Part shown: positions 18,253 to 25,779 of the stretch, piece by piece
How positions within the stretch are numbered: position 1 is the stretch's first letter
How the letters are laid out: each line of letters begins with the position of its first letter
Source: Myxococcales bacterium
GTDB taxonomy: Bacteria > Myxococcota_A > UBA9160 > SMWR01
NCBI GenBank assembly: GCA_022561775.1
Contig: JADFQO010000015.1
Location: 1-63,013 of the forward strand
DNA: 63,013 bases
Reading direction: 5' to 3'
Program-made: the position numbers and the translations under genes
Notes under the pieces: model-generated
What the model saw: the letters and a program-made list of their open reading frames with translations, nothing else
What the model was told of the DNA's origin: nothing
Databases searched by the model: none

Positions 18253-18783
18253 ATGGCAATCAACGCGTTTGGTCGAGGTCGGGAGACGGACTTCGACAGT
18301 CAGTCCGGTTCCAACCCGTCCGCACCCAGCAGTTCACCCGGTTCGGGGGGCCTCACCGCATTCATCGACCAGGGGTCGGAGTTCGAGGGGAAGCTCTCGT
18401 TTCGCGACACCGTTCGAATTGACGGTCGGTTTCACGGCGAGATCACCAGCGAGAACACCCTGATCATCGGAGAAAGCGGCGATATCGAAGCCGAGATTCG
18501 CTCGAACACCGTCGTTGTGAGCGGGTCCGTCAACGGCAACATCATCGCCAAGGCCAAGGTCGTGCTCCACAAGACTGCGCGGATCGCGGGTGACATCCAG
18601 GCGCCTTCACTCGTGGTCGAAGAGGGCGCGGTCATCACCGGCAAGATCATCATGGGCGGCGCTTCGAGCCCCAAATCGGCGGCTTCACTCAAAGCGGTCG
18701 TCACGAAAAACGACACCCACGCGAAGAACGACGCCCACGCGAAGAACGACGCCAAGAAAGACGCGAGCAGCACCGACGCGTAG
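18253..18783 (+). CDS. Bactofilin (DUF583) cytoskeletal protein
   Basis: A 176-residue bactofilin. The central beta-helix domain runs from about residue 35 to 135 (FRDTVRIDGRFHGEI, VVVSGSVNGNIIAKAK, IAGDIQAPSLVVEEGA). It is flanked by a Ser/Gly-rich N-terminal tail and a charged C-terminal tail with three KNDA/THAK-type repeats. Bactofilins polymerise without nucleotide and organise cell-wall or chromosome-segregation proteins. The ATG at 18253 has GGGAGGGAG 8 bases upstream. Confidence 0.92.
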   Translation: MAINAFGRGRETDFDSQSGSNPSAPSSSPGSGGLTAFIDQGSEFEGKLSFRDTVRIDGRFHGEITSENTLIIGESGDIEAEIRSNTVVVSGSVNGNIIAKAKVVLHKTARIAGDIQAPSLVVEEGAVITGKIIMGGASSPKSAASLKAVVTKNDTHAKNDAHAKNDAKKDASSTDA

Positions 18784-18821
18784 GGCTCGCCTCGGGTCGG
18801 CCGCGGCGCGATCAGGGTTGC

Positions 18822-19574
18822 TTACGCGATGCGCTTGACGATGTCTCCCTTGCGAACGCGGTGGGAGACATGGACGCCCACCTGCTGCCCGGGTTTCGCG
18901 ACCTTGATCGGCTGGCGGTCGAGTTCCAGCCGGTCGAGCGTCTGATAGAAGTCGGTGGTGTGCCCGCGAAAATGAACCGTGTCTCCGGTGTGGAGTTCTC
19001 CGGGGCCTACCGTGACCACCGCCGCGTCGACCCGTGGGTAGTAGTGGGTCACTACCCCGATATCCCTCGATTCCGCTGCGGCCACGGTCGGCGGGGTCTG
19101 CGACGCGCTGGGCGTCGCGGTCGTAGCCATTTGGGCTTGGCTCGCGGGCGCCTCTGCGCGCGTGGCTCGTTTCGGCGCCGCTCCTCGGGTGGCTGTCTTC
19201 CGAGCCACCTTTTTGCGAGAGGCCTTCTTCCGCACGGTCTTCTTCCGAACGGCCTTGCGCGAGGCGGTCTTCTTTCGGGTGACTTTCTTCCGCGCCGTCT
19301 TCCTCGCGCCCTTGCTCCGAGGCGCCTTTTTCCGCACGGCCTTCTTGCGAGCGGTCTTCTTCCGGCCGGTCTTCTTGCGCGCGCGCTTGCTCCGGGGCGC
19401 CTTTTTCCGCACGGCCTTCTTGCGAGCGGTCTTCTTTCGGCCGGTCTTCTTGCGGGAGCCAGTCGTTCTGCGGCCCGCCTTCTTCCGCCTGGATGTCTTT
19501 CGGGTGGCCTTCTTCCGGGTGGCCTTCTTCCGTGCGGGTTTCTTGCGCCGTGTGGTCTTTTTGCGAGCCGCCAT
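18822..19574 (-). CDS. Histone H1-like basic protein with a C-terminal EF-Tu domain 2-type beta-barrel
   Basis: A 250-residue two-part protein. Residues 1-135 are almost entirely Lys, Arg and Ala/Thr in (R)KKxxRKK steps, like bacterial H1-type DNA-condensing tails; residues 41-63 are repeated at 66-88. A Ser/Thr/Pro/Ala linker follows at about 136-168. Residues 171-250 look like the translation-factor beta-barrel (IGVVTHYYPRVDAAVV, VGPGELHTGDTVHFRG, KPGQQVGVHV, VRKGDIVKRI). The tail should bind nucleic acid; the barrel suggests a ribosome, tRNA or RNA partner. Strong AGGAGGGG site before the ATG. Function unknown; the combination is unusual. Confidence 0.8.
   Translation of the reverse strand: MAARKKTTRRKKPARKKATRKKATRKTSRRKKAGRRTTGSRKKTGRKKTARKKAVRKKAPRSKRARKKTGRKKTARKKAVRKKAPRSKGARKTARKKVTRKKTASRKAVRKKTVRKKASRKKVARKTATRGAAPKRATRAEAPASQAQMATTATPSASQTPPTVAAAESRDIGVVTHYYPRVDAAVVTVGPGELHTGDTVHFRGHTTDFYQTLDRLELDRQPIKVAKPGQQVGVHVSHRVRKGDIVKRIA
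19311..19454 (-). repeat. Internal direct repeat in the H1-like tail
   Basis: Two copies of a 69-base segment (19386-19454 and 19311-19379) offset by 75 bases encode the same 23 residues of the Lys/Arg tail. The copies are nearly identical at DNA level, pointing to recent duplication and possible length variation between strains. Confidence 0.75.
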
Positions 19575-19595
19575 GGCAATCCCCTCCTGGCGTTC

Positions 19596-19625
19596 ATTCT
19601 AGGGCCGCTCGGAATTCCACGTCAA
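19596..19625 (-). promoter_or_regulatory. Candidate sigma70 promoter of the H1-like gene
   Basis: On the minus strand TTGACG (19625-19620) and TAGAAT (19601-19596) are spaced 18 bases, about 22 bases before the start codon, with AGGAGGGG between. This is a close match to the consensus, suggesting high expression as expected for a nucleoid-type protein. Confidence 0.6.
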
Positions 19626-19677
19626 CGAGCCGCGACGCGTGTTTGAGCTTTTATCCCGCGCAGAGTAGGGTTTTGGG

Positions 19678-20337
19678 ATGCAGGTCACCGCAAAGCTATT
19701 CGGTGCAGTTCGCGAGGCAGCCGGAGCGAAGGAGCTGGCACTCGCGCTCCCAGACGGCGCCACGGCGCGCGACGTCTGGGCGCTCCTAGTGGACGACCAT
19801 CCCGCGATAACGCCGTTTGCGGACCGTTTGGCGGTCTCCGTGAACCTCGAGATCCGCTCGCTCGACGCGGAGCTCCACGACGGCGACGAGATCGCGTTCC
19901 TCCCTCCCGTTTCGGGTGGGGCGGGGACCTGCTCGCTCTCCGATGGCCCGATCGATGTCGGCAAGGTGGTGGCGCGGGTCTCCGGACCCGGAATGGGGGG
20001 CATCGTGACCTTCATCGGCGCGGTGCGAAACCGCGCCCGGGGTCGGGACATCCGCCACCTCGAGTACGAATCCTACCCGCAGATGGCGGAGCGCGAGATG
20101 GAGCGCATCGCCGACGATGCCGCCGAGCGCTGGCCCAGCACGCGGGTCGCCATCGCCCACCGCGCGGGCCATCTCGAAATCGGCGAGATTGCGGTCGTCG
20201 TCGTCGCCGCGGCCCCCCACCGCGCCGAAGCCTTCGAAGCCTGCCGCTACGCGATCGACACCCTCAAGGAAACCGTCCCGATCTGGAAGAAAGAAGTCGC
20301 GACCGATGGCGAGTATTGGGTCGACGACCGGCCCTAG
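19678..20337 (+). CDS. MoaD-MoaE fusion: molybdopterin synthase in one chain
   Basis: A 219-residue fusion. Residues 1-81 are MoaD, the ubiquitin-fold sulfur carrier (KLFGAVREAAG, DEIAFLPPVSGG with Gly80-Gly81). Residues from about 86 are MoaE, the catalytic subunit (IVTFIGAVRNRARG, LEYESYPQMAE, HRAGHLEIGE, LKETVPIWKKE). Together they convert precursor Z/cPMP to molybdopterin. MoaD needs a free C-terminal Gly-Gly to carry sulfur, so cleavage after Gly81 is expected, as described for MoaX in mycobacteria. MogA/MoaB lies 1 kb downstream; no other cofactor genes are nearby. Confidence 0.9.
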   Translation: MQVTAKLFGAVREAAGAKELALALPDGATARDVWALLVDDHPAITPFADRLAVSVNLEIRSLDAELHDGDEIAFLPPVSGGAGTCSLSDGPIDVGKVVARVSGPGMGGIVTFIGAVRNRARGRDIRHLEYESYPQMAEREMERIADDAAERWPSTRVAIAHRAGHLEIGEIAVVVVAAAPHRAEAFEACRYAIDTLKETVPIWKKEVATDGEYWVDDRP

Positions 20338-20418
20338 TGTGAGTCCTGGAGACCTCGTTCGGGTGGCGCGGAGGTTCTCGGGGATTGCGCCGACTCGCCT
20401 CATCGGCGGGGGAACGAG

Positions 20419-21102
20419 ATGAGAAAGAGAACGCGCTTCGCGAGATCGGTTGCCCTCTCTACGCTTCTGCTTGGGGTCTCGCTGGTAGTCTCGGGACCGC
20501 AACCGAGCGCCCATGCGCATCAGCGCCATAGGCACGAGAGCCCCAAGGAGACCCCCGCCGCGTCGGCTGCACCGAGCGCGCCGCTCGCTGAGCCCGCGCA
20601 CCAAGCACCCGAGCACGAACACCGCGAGGACAACGCCACGGCCGCCACGACCGACCATCCGTACCCACCCGAAGGGGTCCCGAGGCCACTGGCATGGCTC
20701 GGGAAGTTCCACCCAGCGGCGGTGAACTTCCCCATCGCGATGCTCACCGCTGCTGCGCTCTCGGAGCTTCTGCTGCTGCGGACCGGCCGCGAGCTGTTCT
20801 TCCACGCGACGCGCTTCGCAGTCTGGGTGGGCTCGCTCGGGGCATTGGCGGCGGCGATCCTGGGCTGGTTCTTCGCGGGCTTCCGCCTCGCCGACGAGGA
20901 GTGGCTGATGACAACCCATCGCTGGCTCGGCACCGCCGCCTCCGCTTGGGCACTGGTGGTCCTTTTCCTTTGCGAGCGCGCGTATCGAAGGGCCGAGCGG
21001 CAGGCGTTCCGCCTCGCCCTGTTCCCCGGGGCGGCCCTGATGGCGACTACTGGCTTCTTTGGTGGGGCGCTGCTCTTTGGCATCGACCACTATGCGTGGT
21101 GA
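20419..21102 (+). CDS. DUF2231 membrane protein with His-rich N-terminal segment
   Basis: A 227-residue protein with a signal peptide, then a His-rich, disordered periplasmic stretch (HAHQRHRHE, HEHRED), then the DUF2231 four-helix membrane domain (KFHPAAVNFPIAMLTAAAL, THRWLGTAASAWALV). DUF2231 domains carry conserved histidines in membrane helices and are suspected to bind haem or metal. The ATG at 20419 gives a complete signal peptide. It sits between two molybdenum-cofactor genes; a link is possible but not shown. Confidence 0.8.
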   Translation: MRKRTRFARSVALSTLLLGVSLVVSGPQPSAHAHQRHRHESPKETPAASAAPSAPLAEPAHQAPEHEHREDNATAATTDHPYPPEGVPRPLAWLGKFHPAAVNFPIAMLTAAALSELLLLRTGRELFFHATRFAVWVGSLGALAAAILGWFFAGFRLADEEWLMTTHRWLGTAASAWALVVLFLCERAYRRAERQAFRLALFPGAALMATTGFFGGALLFGIDHYAW

Positions 21103-21305
21103 AGCCATCGCGTGGCTCGCTCAGCGGGCCGCGGCAGGGATGCGTTTGCTGGCCAGCGGGTCGAGGGATGAGAAATTGCTGCTTGCACTAACATAGGGAC
21201 TGGTACGACAAACTGGGGCAGGTCAGGACGACCGCCCGTGAATCACAACGAGAAATCCCGAGAGCCACGGCGGCGAGTGCTCCCGTATGGGATCGACGAT
21301 TGACC

Positions 21306-21836
21306 ATGAGCGAAACGAATCCCGCTTCTCAAGCCCACCACCACCGAAAAAGCGCCCCCGCTCAGGTTCCGACCGCGGTGATTACGGTGAGCGACACGCG
21401 AACGCTCGACACCGACACGGGCGGCGCGCGGGTGGCCGAACTGCTCAGCGCGGTCGGGCATCCGGTCGTCGTGCGCGAGATCGTGAAGGATGAACCCGCG
21501 GAGATTTCGGCGACGCTGAGCGCGTTGTTGGCGCGCGACGACGTCGCCGCGGTGATCTTCACCGGCGGTACCGGTGTGGCGCCGCGCGACGTCACGCCCG
21601 AAGCCGTCGAGCCGCTGCTCGATCGGGTGGTGCCGGGTTTTGGCGAACTCTTTCGAGCGCTCTCCTACCAGGAAATCGGCAGCGCGGCGTTGCTCTCGCG
21701 CGCGCTCGCGGGGCTCGCCTCGGGCCGTGTCGTCTTTGTGCTGCCGGGTTCCCGGGGCGCCGTCGAACTCGCGATGGAGAAGCTCGTCTTGCCCGAGCTC
21801 GGGCACCTCGCTGCCGAGGCGGTCAAGACGCGCTGA
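21306..21836 (+). CDS. MogA/MoaB-family molybdopterin adenylyltransferase
   Basis: A 176-residue MoCF-fold protein that adenylylates molybdopterin before metal insertion. It shows TAVITVSDTRTLDTDTGG, the nucleotide/MPT loop IFTGGTGVAPRDVTPEA, SYQEIGSAALLSRALAG, and the C-terminal LPGSRGAVELAMEKL. MoaB and MogA are hard to separate from sequence, so the symbol is left open. The ATG at 21306 is preferred to the TTG two codons earlier. About 200 bases upstream hold no clear feature. Confidence 0.9.
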   Translation: MSETNPASQAHHHRKSAPAQVPTAVITVSDTRTLDTDTGGARVAELLSAVGHPVVVREIVKDEPAEISATLSALLARDDVAAVIFTGGTGVAPRDVTPEAVEPLLDRVVPGFGELFRALSYQEIGSAALLSRALAGLASGRVVFVLPGSRGAVELAMEKLVLPELGHLAAEAVKTR

Positions 21837-21857
21837 CGCTGCTCCGAAACGCTGAAG

Positions 21858-23165
21858 ATGGCCCGCCTCCCGATCAGCCTGCTCGCCGCCGTTGCGCTGC
21901 TCGGCCTTGGCTCGACGTCCGCGTCGGCCGAGGTCTTCGTGTGGATCGATGAGCGCGGCGTCACCCACATCACCGATGATCCTTTGGGTGTACCCGCGCA
22001 CGCCCGGACCGCCGAGCAGGGCTTCCGCGATCTCTGGAGCAGCCCGATCGGCGACGAGCCCGTATCCGGGTCTTCGCTGGACGCCTCCGAAGCCCGCATC
22101 CAGCGCCTGATCCGGGGTGCCGTCGACGACCTGCGCCGCGGCGAGACGGCGCGCGCATCGGCCTCGTTGGGCGCCGTGCTGAGGGATTCGCCCGGGGAAC
22201 CGGTCGCGCATTGGTACCTCGCGCTCCTCGATCGCCAGCGCGGCCGCTACGAATCGGCCCGTGCGCACCTCGAGGCCTTCCTTGCAGCCGCGGGCGACGA
22301 TCTCGAACCCTGGCGCCAGTCGGCTCGCCGCCGCTTGGCGGCGCTGGACGACGAAGCGCGCCTGGTGGATCCCAGCGGCGACCGCGCAACGGGTCCCTGG
22401 CAGGGGTTGTCGAATGCTCACTTCAACGTCCACTACGACCCGGAGCTCGGGCAGGCCTCCCCCAACTACGCGCAAACCGTGCTCCGCTATCTCGAGGAGG
22501 CCCGCTCCACCGTCAGCACCCACCTCGGCGCAGTTCCAGACGAGTCGATGGGCGTGGTCTTCTACGGCAAGGCCGCCTATCTCGAGGCGCATCGCCACCG
22601 CTTTTCGTTTCAGACGGTCGGCTTCTTCGACGGTCGAATCCACGTGGTATCTGCCGCGCATCCGGCCGGAGAACTTCGCGCGCTGCTCTTCCACGAATAT
22701 TCTCACGCGGTCTACCGCGAGCAGACCGGCGGCGATCGCCCCTATTGGTTGAACGAAGGCCTCGCCGAAATTTCCGAGCGCGAGTCGCTCCGGCGCAAGG
22801 GGCTCACCCGCAGCGAGCGACGGGCGCTGCGCGATGTCATCGACACAGGGAAGTGGATACCACTACGGCGCCTCGCGCCGAGTTTTTCGGGCTTCGACGA
22901 CGAAGGCGCGCGCGCCGCCTACCTGGAGTCTGCGGCGGCTGCGCTGTGGATCTCCGAGCGGACCGACCGCGCGCAGCGCGCAAGATTGCTCGGGATGCTG
23001 GGGACCGGGATCGACGCCGATCAGGCGTTTCTGGTGATTCTCGAAGTCGACACCGACGGCGTCGATCGGGCGGTCCGCGAAGCGATTCTCGCCGAATTTC
23101 CGCCGGAGGCGGCTACAGAAGCCCCTCATCGAGAAGCCGCGAAGCTTCGAGCAGCAACTCAGTAA
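21858..23165 (+). CDS. Secreted DUF4124-TPR-gluzincin peptidase
   Basis: A 435-residue exported protein. A signal peptide (to about residue 24) is followed by a DUF4124 motif (VFVWIDERGVTHITDD), a TPR-like helical region (about 75-165) and a peptidase-MA-like zinc metallopeptidase domain. The metal site is LLFHEYSHAV (HExxH) with the third ligand in WLNEGLAEI. Substrate unknown; such proteins act on cell-wall-associated or secreted proteins. It starts 21 bases after mogA/moaB. Its last 53 bases overlap the convergent FHA gene. Confidence 0.85.
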   Translation: MARLPISLLAAVALLGLGSTSASAEVFVWIDERGVTHITDDPLGVPAHARTAEQGFRDLWSSPIGDEPVSGSSLDASEARIQRLIRGAVDDLRRGETARASASLGAVLRDSPGEPVAHWYLALLDRQRGRYESARAHLEAFLAAAGDDLEPWRQSARRRLAALDDEARLVDPSGDRATGPWQGLSNAHFNVHYDPELGQASPNYAQTVLRYLEEARSTVSTHLGAVPDESMGVVFYGKAAYLEAHRHRFSFQTVGFFDGRIHVVSAAHPAGELRALLFHEYSHAVYREQTGGDRPYWLNEGLAEISERESLRRKGLTRSERRALRDVIDTGKWIPLRRLAPSFSGFDDEGARAAYLESAAAALWISERTDRAQRARLLGMLGTGIDADQAFLVILEVDTDGVDRAVREAILAEFPPEAATEAPHREAAKLRAATQ

Positions 23166-23793
23166 CCGACGCCTCGATGGTGCGCTGTTCGGGGTCTTTG
23201 TGCGGTTGGAAGCTGAAGCGCCCGCCCGTGAAGTTCACGATCTCGATGGCCGCGTCAAACCCGGAGTGCTGCTTGGTTTCCGCGTGAATCGGCGCACCGT
23301 CCGCGAGCCAGAGCCGGCCGTTGGCCTGATCGGCCTCGCAACTCAGCAGCCCGCTCTTGTGCTCCATTTCGAGGATTTGAAGCACCGCGAACGGCGGGAT
23401 CTCGGCGAGGTCGCCCTCGAAGACCTGCCCTCCGATCGGCCGCTCCACCTGGATGGTCTGTTCCCGATCGCACTCCAAGCCGGCGTTTTCCAGTCCGGCA
23501 CCGACCTGACAAAAGGTGATCATGCTGTTGCCGATCTCGATTTGATCGCCCGGCTGCAGCGCGTGCTTCTGTACCCGTTGGCCGTTGACGTAGGTGCCGT
23601 TGGTGCTGCCCAGATCCGTGATCGTGAAGCCATCGGGACCGCCCGCGACTTCCGCGTGTCTTCGCGACGCGTCGCCTCCGGGCAGGCGCAGATCGCAGTT
23701 GCGGCTGCGGCCGATCGAAACCGTATCCAGCGGCCCGAGCGCGATGGGAGGGTTGGGCGGGCAGAAGAGCATGGGCGTGCCGATTCGGGTCAT
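23113..23793 (-). CDS. FHA domain plus DUF4388 (PATAN-like) signalling protein
   Basis: A 226-residue protein with an N-terminal forkhead-associated domain (SIGRSRNCDLRLPGGDASRR, then LGSTNGTYVNGQRV, the phosphothreonine-binding loops) at about 20-95, and a C-terminal DUF4388 domain from about 125 (LAEIPPFAVLQILEMEHKSG, GRLWLADGAPIHAE). DUF4388 is common in deltaproteobacterial signalling and gliding proteins. It would read Ser/Thr kinase output, but no kinase is in the window. The 3' end overlaps the peptidase gene on the other strand by 53 bases. Confidence 0.88.
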   Translation of the reverse strand: MTRIGTPMLFCPPNPPIALGPLDTVSIGRSRNCDLRLPGGDASRRHAEVAGGPDGFTITDLGSTNGTYVNGQRVQKHALQPGDQIEIGNSMITFCQVGAGLENAGLECDREQTIQVERPIGGQVFEGDLAEIPPFAVLQILEMEHKSGLLSCEADQANGRLWLADGAPIHAETKQHSGFDAAIEIVNFTGGRFSFQPHKDPEQRTIEASVTELLLEASRLLDEGLL

Positions 23794-23887
23794 CTCGCCC
23801 GGTGTTTTCGGCAGGGCTCTGGACGGCCTTTACCCGAGCCAGATTTCGCCCCCTGGGGAGGAGGGGCAGCGGCCGAGAGGGGCGACC

Positions 23888-24178
23888 TCAGCGGATCTTG
23901 AAGCCCTCGAGGTTCTCGGGGCCTTCCTCGACCACCTCGATTCGATCGACGCGAGCCATCTCGGGCCCCCGGGAACAGAAATCAATCACCTCGTTCACGG
24001 CGGCCGCGCTGCCCTCCAGAACCGCTTCGACGCGGCCGTCTGCGAGATTGCGCACCCAGCCGTCGACGCCCGCGCGAACCGCCTGCTTTGCGGTCGTCGC
24101 CCGGAACCAGACGTCCTGCACGAGCCCGGATATGAACACCCGACGGCGGCAGCGGTCTGTCGATTCCGCGGCACTCAT
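23888..24178 (-). CDS. acyP: Acylphosphatase
   Basis: A 96-residue acylphosphatase that hydrolyses carboxyl-phosphate bonds. The catalytic Arg is in GLVQDVWFRATT and the Asn in VDGWVRNLADGRVEAV. The usual loop is G-x-V-Q-G-V-x-F-R; here the second Gly is Asp22, an unusual change in the phosphate loop that may affect activity. The ATG overlaps the rpoH stop by ATGA, so it is translated with the heat-shock sigma factor. Confidence 0.9.
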   Translation of the reverse strand: MSAAESTDRCRRRVFISGLVQDVWFRATTAKQAVRAGVDGWVRNLADGRVEAVLEGSAAAVNEVIDFCSRGPEMARVDRIEVVEEGPENLEGFKIR

Positions 24179-25131
24179 TCGCTGCCATCCGGGGCGTAGT
24201 ACTCGAAGTCGACGAGGTTGGCCTTCATGTACTCGCGGAGCTGGTCGACGAGGCGCTTTTCGAGTTGGCGCACCCGCTCGCGGGAAATGCCGAACTCGTC
24301 GGCGAGTTCCTGCAGCGTCTTCTGTTCTTCGGCGATGATGCGCTCGTCTACGATCTGTCGATCGCGCTCCCCCAATCCGGCGGAAAATTCGGCAATCTTC
24401 TCCTGGAATACATGGCTGAGTTCGCTGTCTCCGACGATCTGCTCGGCGCTTGGGCCAGCGCCCGGGACGAAGTCCCCGAATTCAGCGGCCGCATCGTCTC
24501 TTCGTGCCGGCGCGTTGAGCGAGAGATCGCTCTGGGACATGCGCTGATCCATGTCGATCACGTCGTCTTCCTTCACGTCGAGGCGTTCCGCGAGCAATTT
24601 GGGTTCGACGTCGAAACCCTCCAGCTCGAGTCGACGCTTTTCTTTGTTGAGACGGAAGAAGAGTTTGCGTTGGGCGCGGGATCGCCCGAGTCGCACCGTG
24701 CGGAAGTTGTCCATGATGTATTTGAGGATGTAGGCGCGAATCCAATAGACCGCGTAGGAGGTGAGTTTCACGCCCTTGTAGGGGTCGAAGCGTTGGACGG
24801 CCTCGAGCAGCCCGACGTTGCCGCTCTGGATCAAATCCAGCACGTTCGTCCAGGCGCGCCGGTACTCCATCGCGATCTTGACCACCAACCGCAGATTCGC
24901 GAGCACGAGCTGGCGGCCGGCGTCCTCGTCCCCGTCTTCCACCCAGCGGACCGCGAGCGCGTGCTCCTCTTCTCGCGAGATGGGGGCGTATTGGGCGAGC
25001 TGGGCCATGTAGGCCGAAAGCGCGTCGACCGGACCGAGCGATCGATCGGAAGAGGAGACCTGGGGAGCCAGCGTCGACGCGCGTTCGGATTCAGGAGCGT
25101 CGTCGGAAGTCGTCGATTTGAGAGAACTCAC
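24175..25131 (-). CDS. rpoH: RNA polymerase sigma-32 factor (heat shock)
   Basis: A 318-residue group 3 sigma factor. Region 2 (LVLANLRLVVKIAMEYR, LIQSGNVGLLEAVQRFDP, GVKLTSYAVYWIRAYI) and region 4 (ERDRQIVDERI, TLQELADEFGISRERVRQLE) are complete. QRKLFFRL at 144-151 is the RpoH box that separates heat-shock sigma factors from RpoD. A GTG at 25131 is chosen because GGGAG lies 8 bases upstream. A 40-residue Ser/Glu/Asp-rich N-terminal extension precedes region 1.2. Co-translated with acyP. Confidence 0.93.
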   Translation of the reverse strand: MSSLKSTTSDDAPESERASTLAPQVSSSDRSLGPVDALSAYMAQLAQYAPISREEEHALAVRWVEDGDEDAGRQLVLANLRLVVKIAMEYRRAWTNVLDLIQSGNVGLLEAVQRFDPYKGVKLTSYAVYWIRAYILKYIMDNFRTVRLGRSRAQRKLFFRLNKEKRRLELEGFDVEPKLLAERLDVKEDDVIDMDQRMSQSDLSLNAPARRDDAAAEFGDFVPGAGPSAEQIVGDSELSHVFQEKIAEFSAGLGERDRQIVDERIIAEEQKTLQELADEFGISRERVRQLEKRLVDQLREYMKANLVDFEYYAPDGSE

Positions 25132-25271
25132 GCGCGAATCTCCCAATGCTGCGCACCGCGGCGGAGGTGTTGCGCGGGTGCTGCTGTCGTCGAAGCCGGC
25201 CCGGTCGGGTGGCCGGAGAGAGACCGTAGCAGACGGGGCGAATCGCGATCGTTGGGCTGCTCGAGAAGCGG

Positions 25272-25298
25272 GGCGGGGCCAGCATCGCCGACCCCGCC
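25272..25298 (-). terminator. GC-rich hairpin between cytochrome c and rpoH genes
   Basis: GGCGGGG (25272-25278) and CCCCGCC (25292-25298) form a perfect 7-bp stem with a 13-base loop, 20 bases past the cytochrome c stop. There is no U-run, so it may be a weak or factor-dependent terminator or an attenuating hairpin in the rpoH leader. The rest of the 186-base gap shows nothing I can name. Confidence 0.35.
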
Positions 25299-25317
25299 TA
25301 CCCGTCCGAGCGATCCG

Positions 25318-25713
25318 CTATTGCTTGAGGGTGCGGATGTAGGCGACGACGTTGTCGACGTCTTCGTCCGAGAGCACGCTACCCCAGGCGGCCATCATCT
25401 GGTTGCCACCGAAGGCGGCCGCGCCCTTGCTGATGACGGCCTTGAGGTCGGCGTCGGTTCCGGCGGTTCCGTCCTCATCGGCGTCGATCTTGAAATCGCC
25501 GAGCGAGAAATCGCGCGGGGGAGGCTGGAGGATCTGCCCCACCGGTCCGTCACCCTTGCCGGTTTCGCCGTGGCAGGAGACGCAGTTGGTGGTGTAGGCG
25601 GCCTTGCCCGCCGCGGCATCAGCGGCCAGTGCGCCAGCCGGTGCGAGCAGCGTCGCGAGTGCGACCATTGAAACGAATCGAGCAAAGTGATTCAGGACCT
25701 CTGAGCGGCTCAT
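25318..25713 (-). CDS. Small periplasmic c-type cytochrome
   Basis: A 131-residue monohaem cytochrome c. A signal peptide ends near ALAADA; the haem site CVSCH is at about 44-48, with GETGKGDGPVG after it and the axial Met in GNQMMAAWGSVLSDEDV, then the C-terminal helix VDNVVAYIRTLKQ. This is the class I, cytochrome_CBB3/short type and would carry electrons in the periplasm. No oxidase genes are adjacent. ATG start with AAGGAGAACG upstream. Confidence 0.92.
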   Translation of the reverse strand: MSRSEVLNHFARFVSMVALATLLAPAGALAADAAAGKAAYTTNCVSCHGETGKGDGPVGQILQPPPRDFSLGDFKIDADEDGTAGTDADLKAVISKGAAAFGGNQMMAAWGSVLSDEDVDNVVAYIRTLKQ

Positions 25714-25779
25714 GATCGAACGTTCTCCTTGTCGGTCACTTTTGGGAGGGCGGGAGGCTAGGCGGCGCGTGCTGGCCCG

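Noticed and set aside
19160..19560. Low-complexity noise instead of a gene at the Lys/Arg-rich stretch
   Set aside because: It has a strong promoter, a strong ribosome site and a well-formed C-terminal barrel domain in the same frame.
24265..25671. Long plus-strand frame across rpoH and the cytochrome c gene
   Set aside because: Antisense shadow; the minus strand carries complete sigma-32 and cytochrome c motifs.
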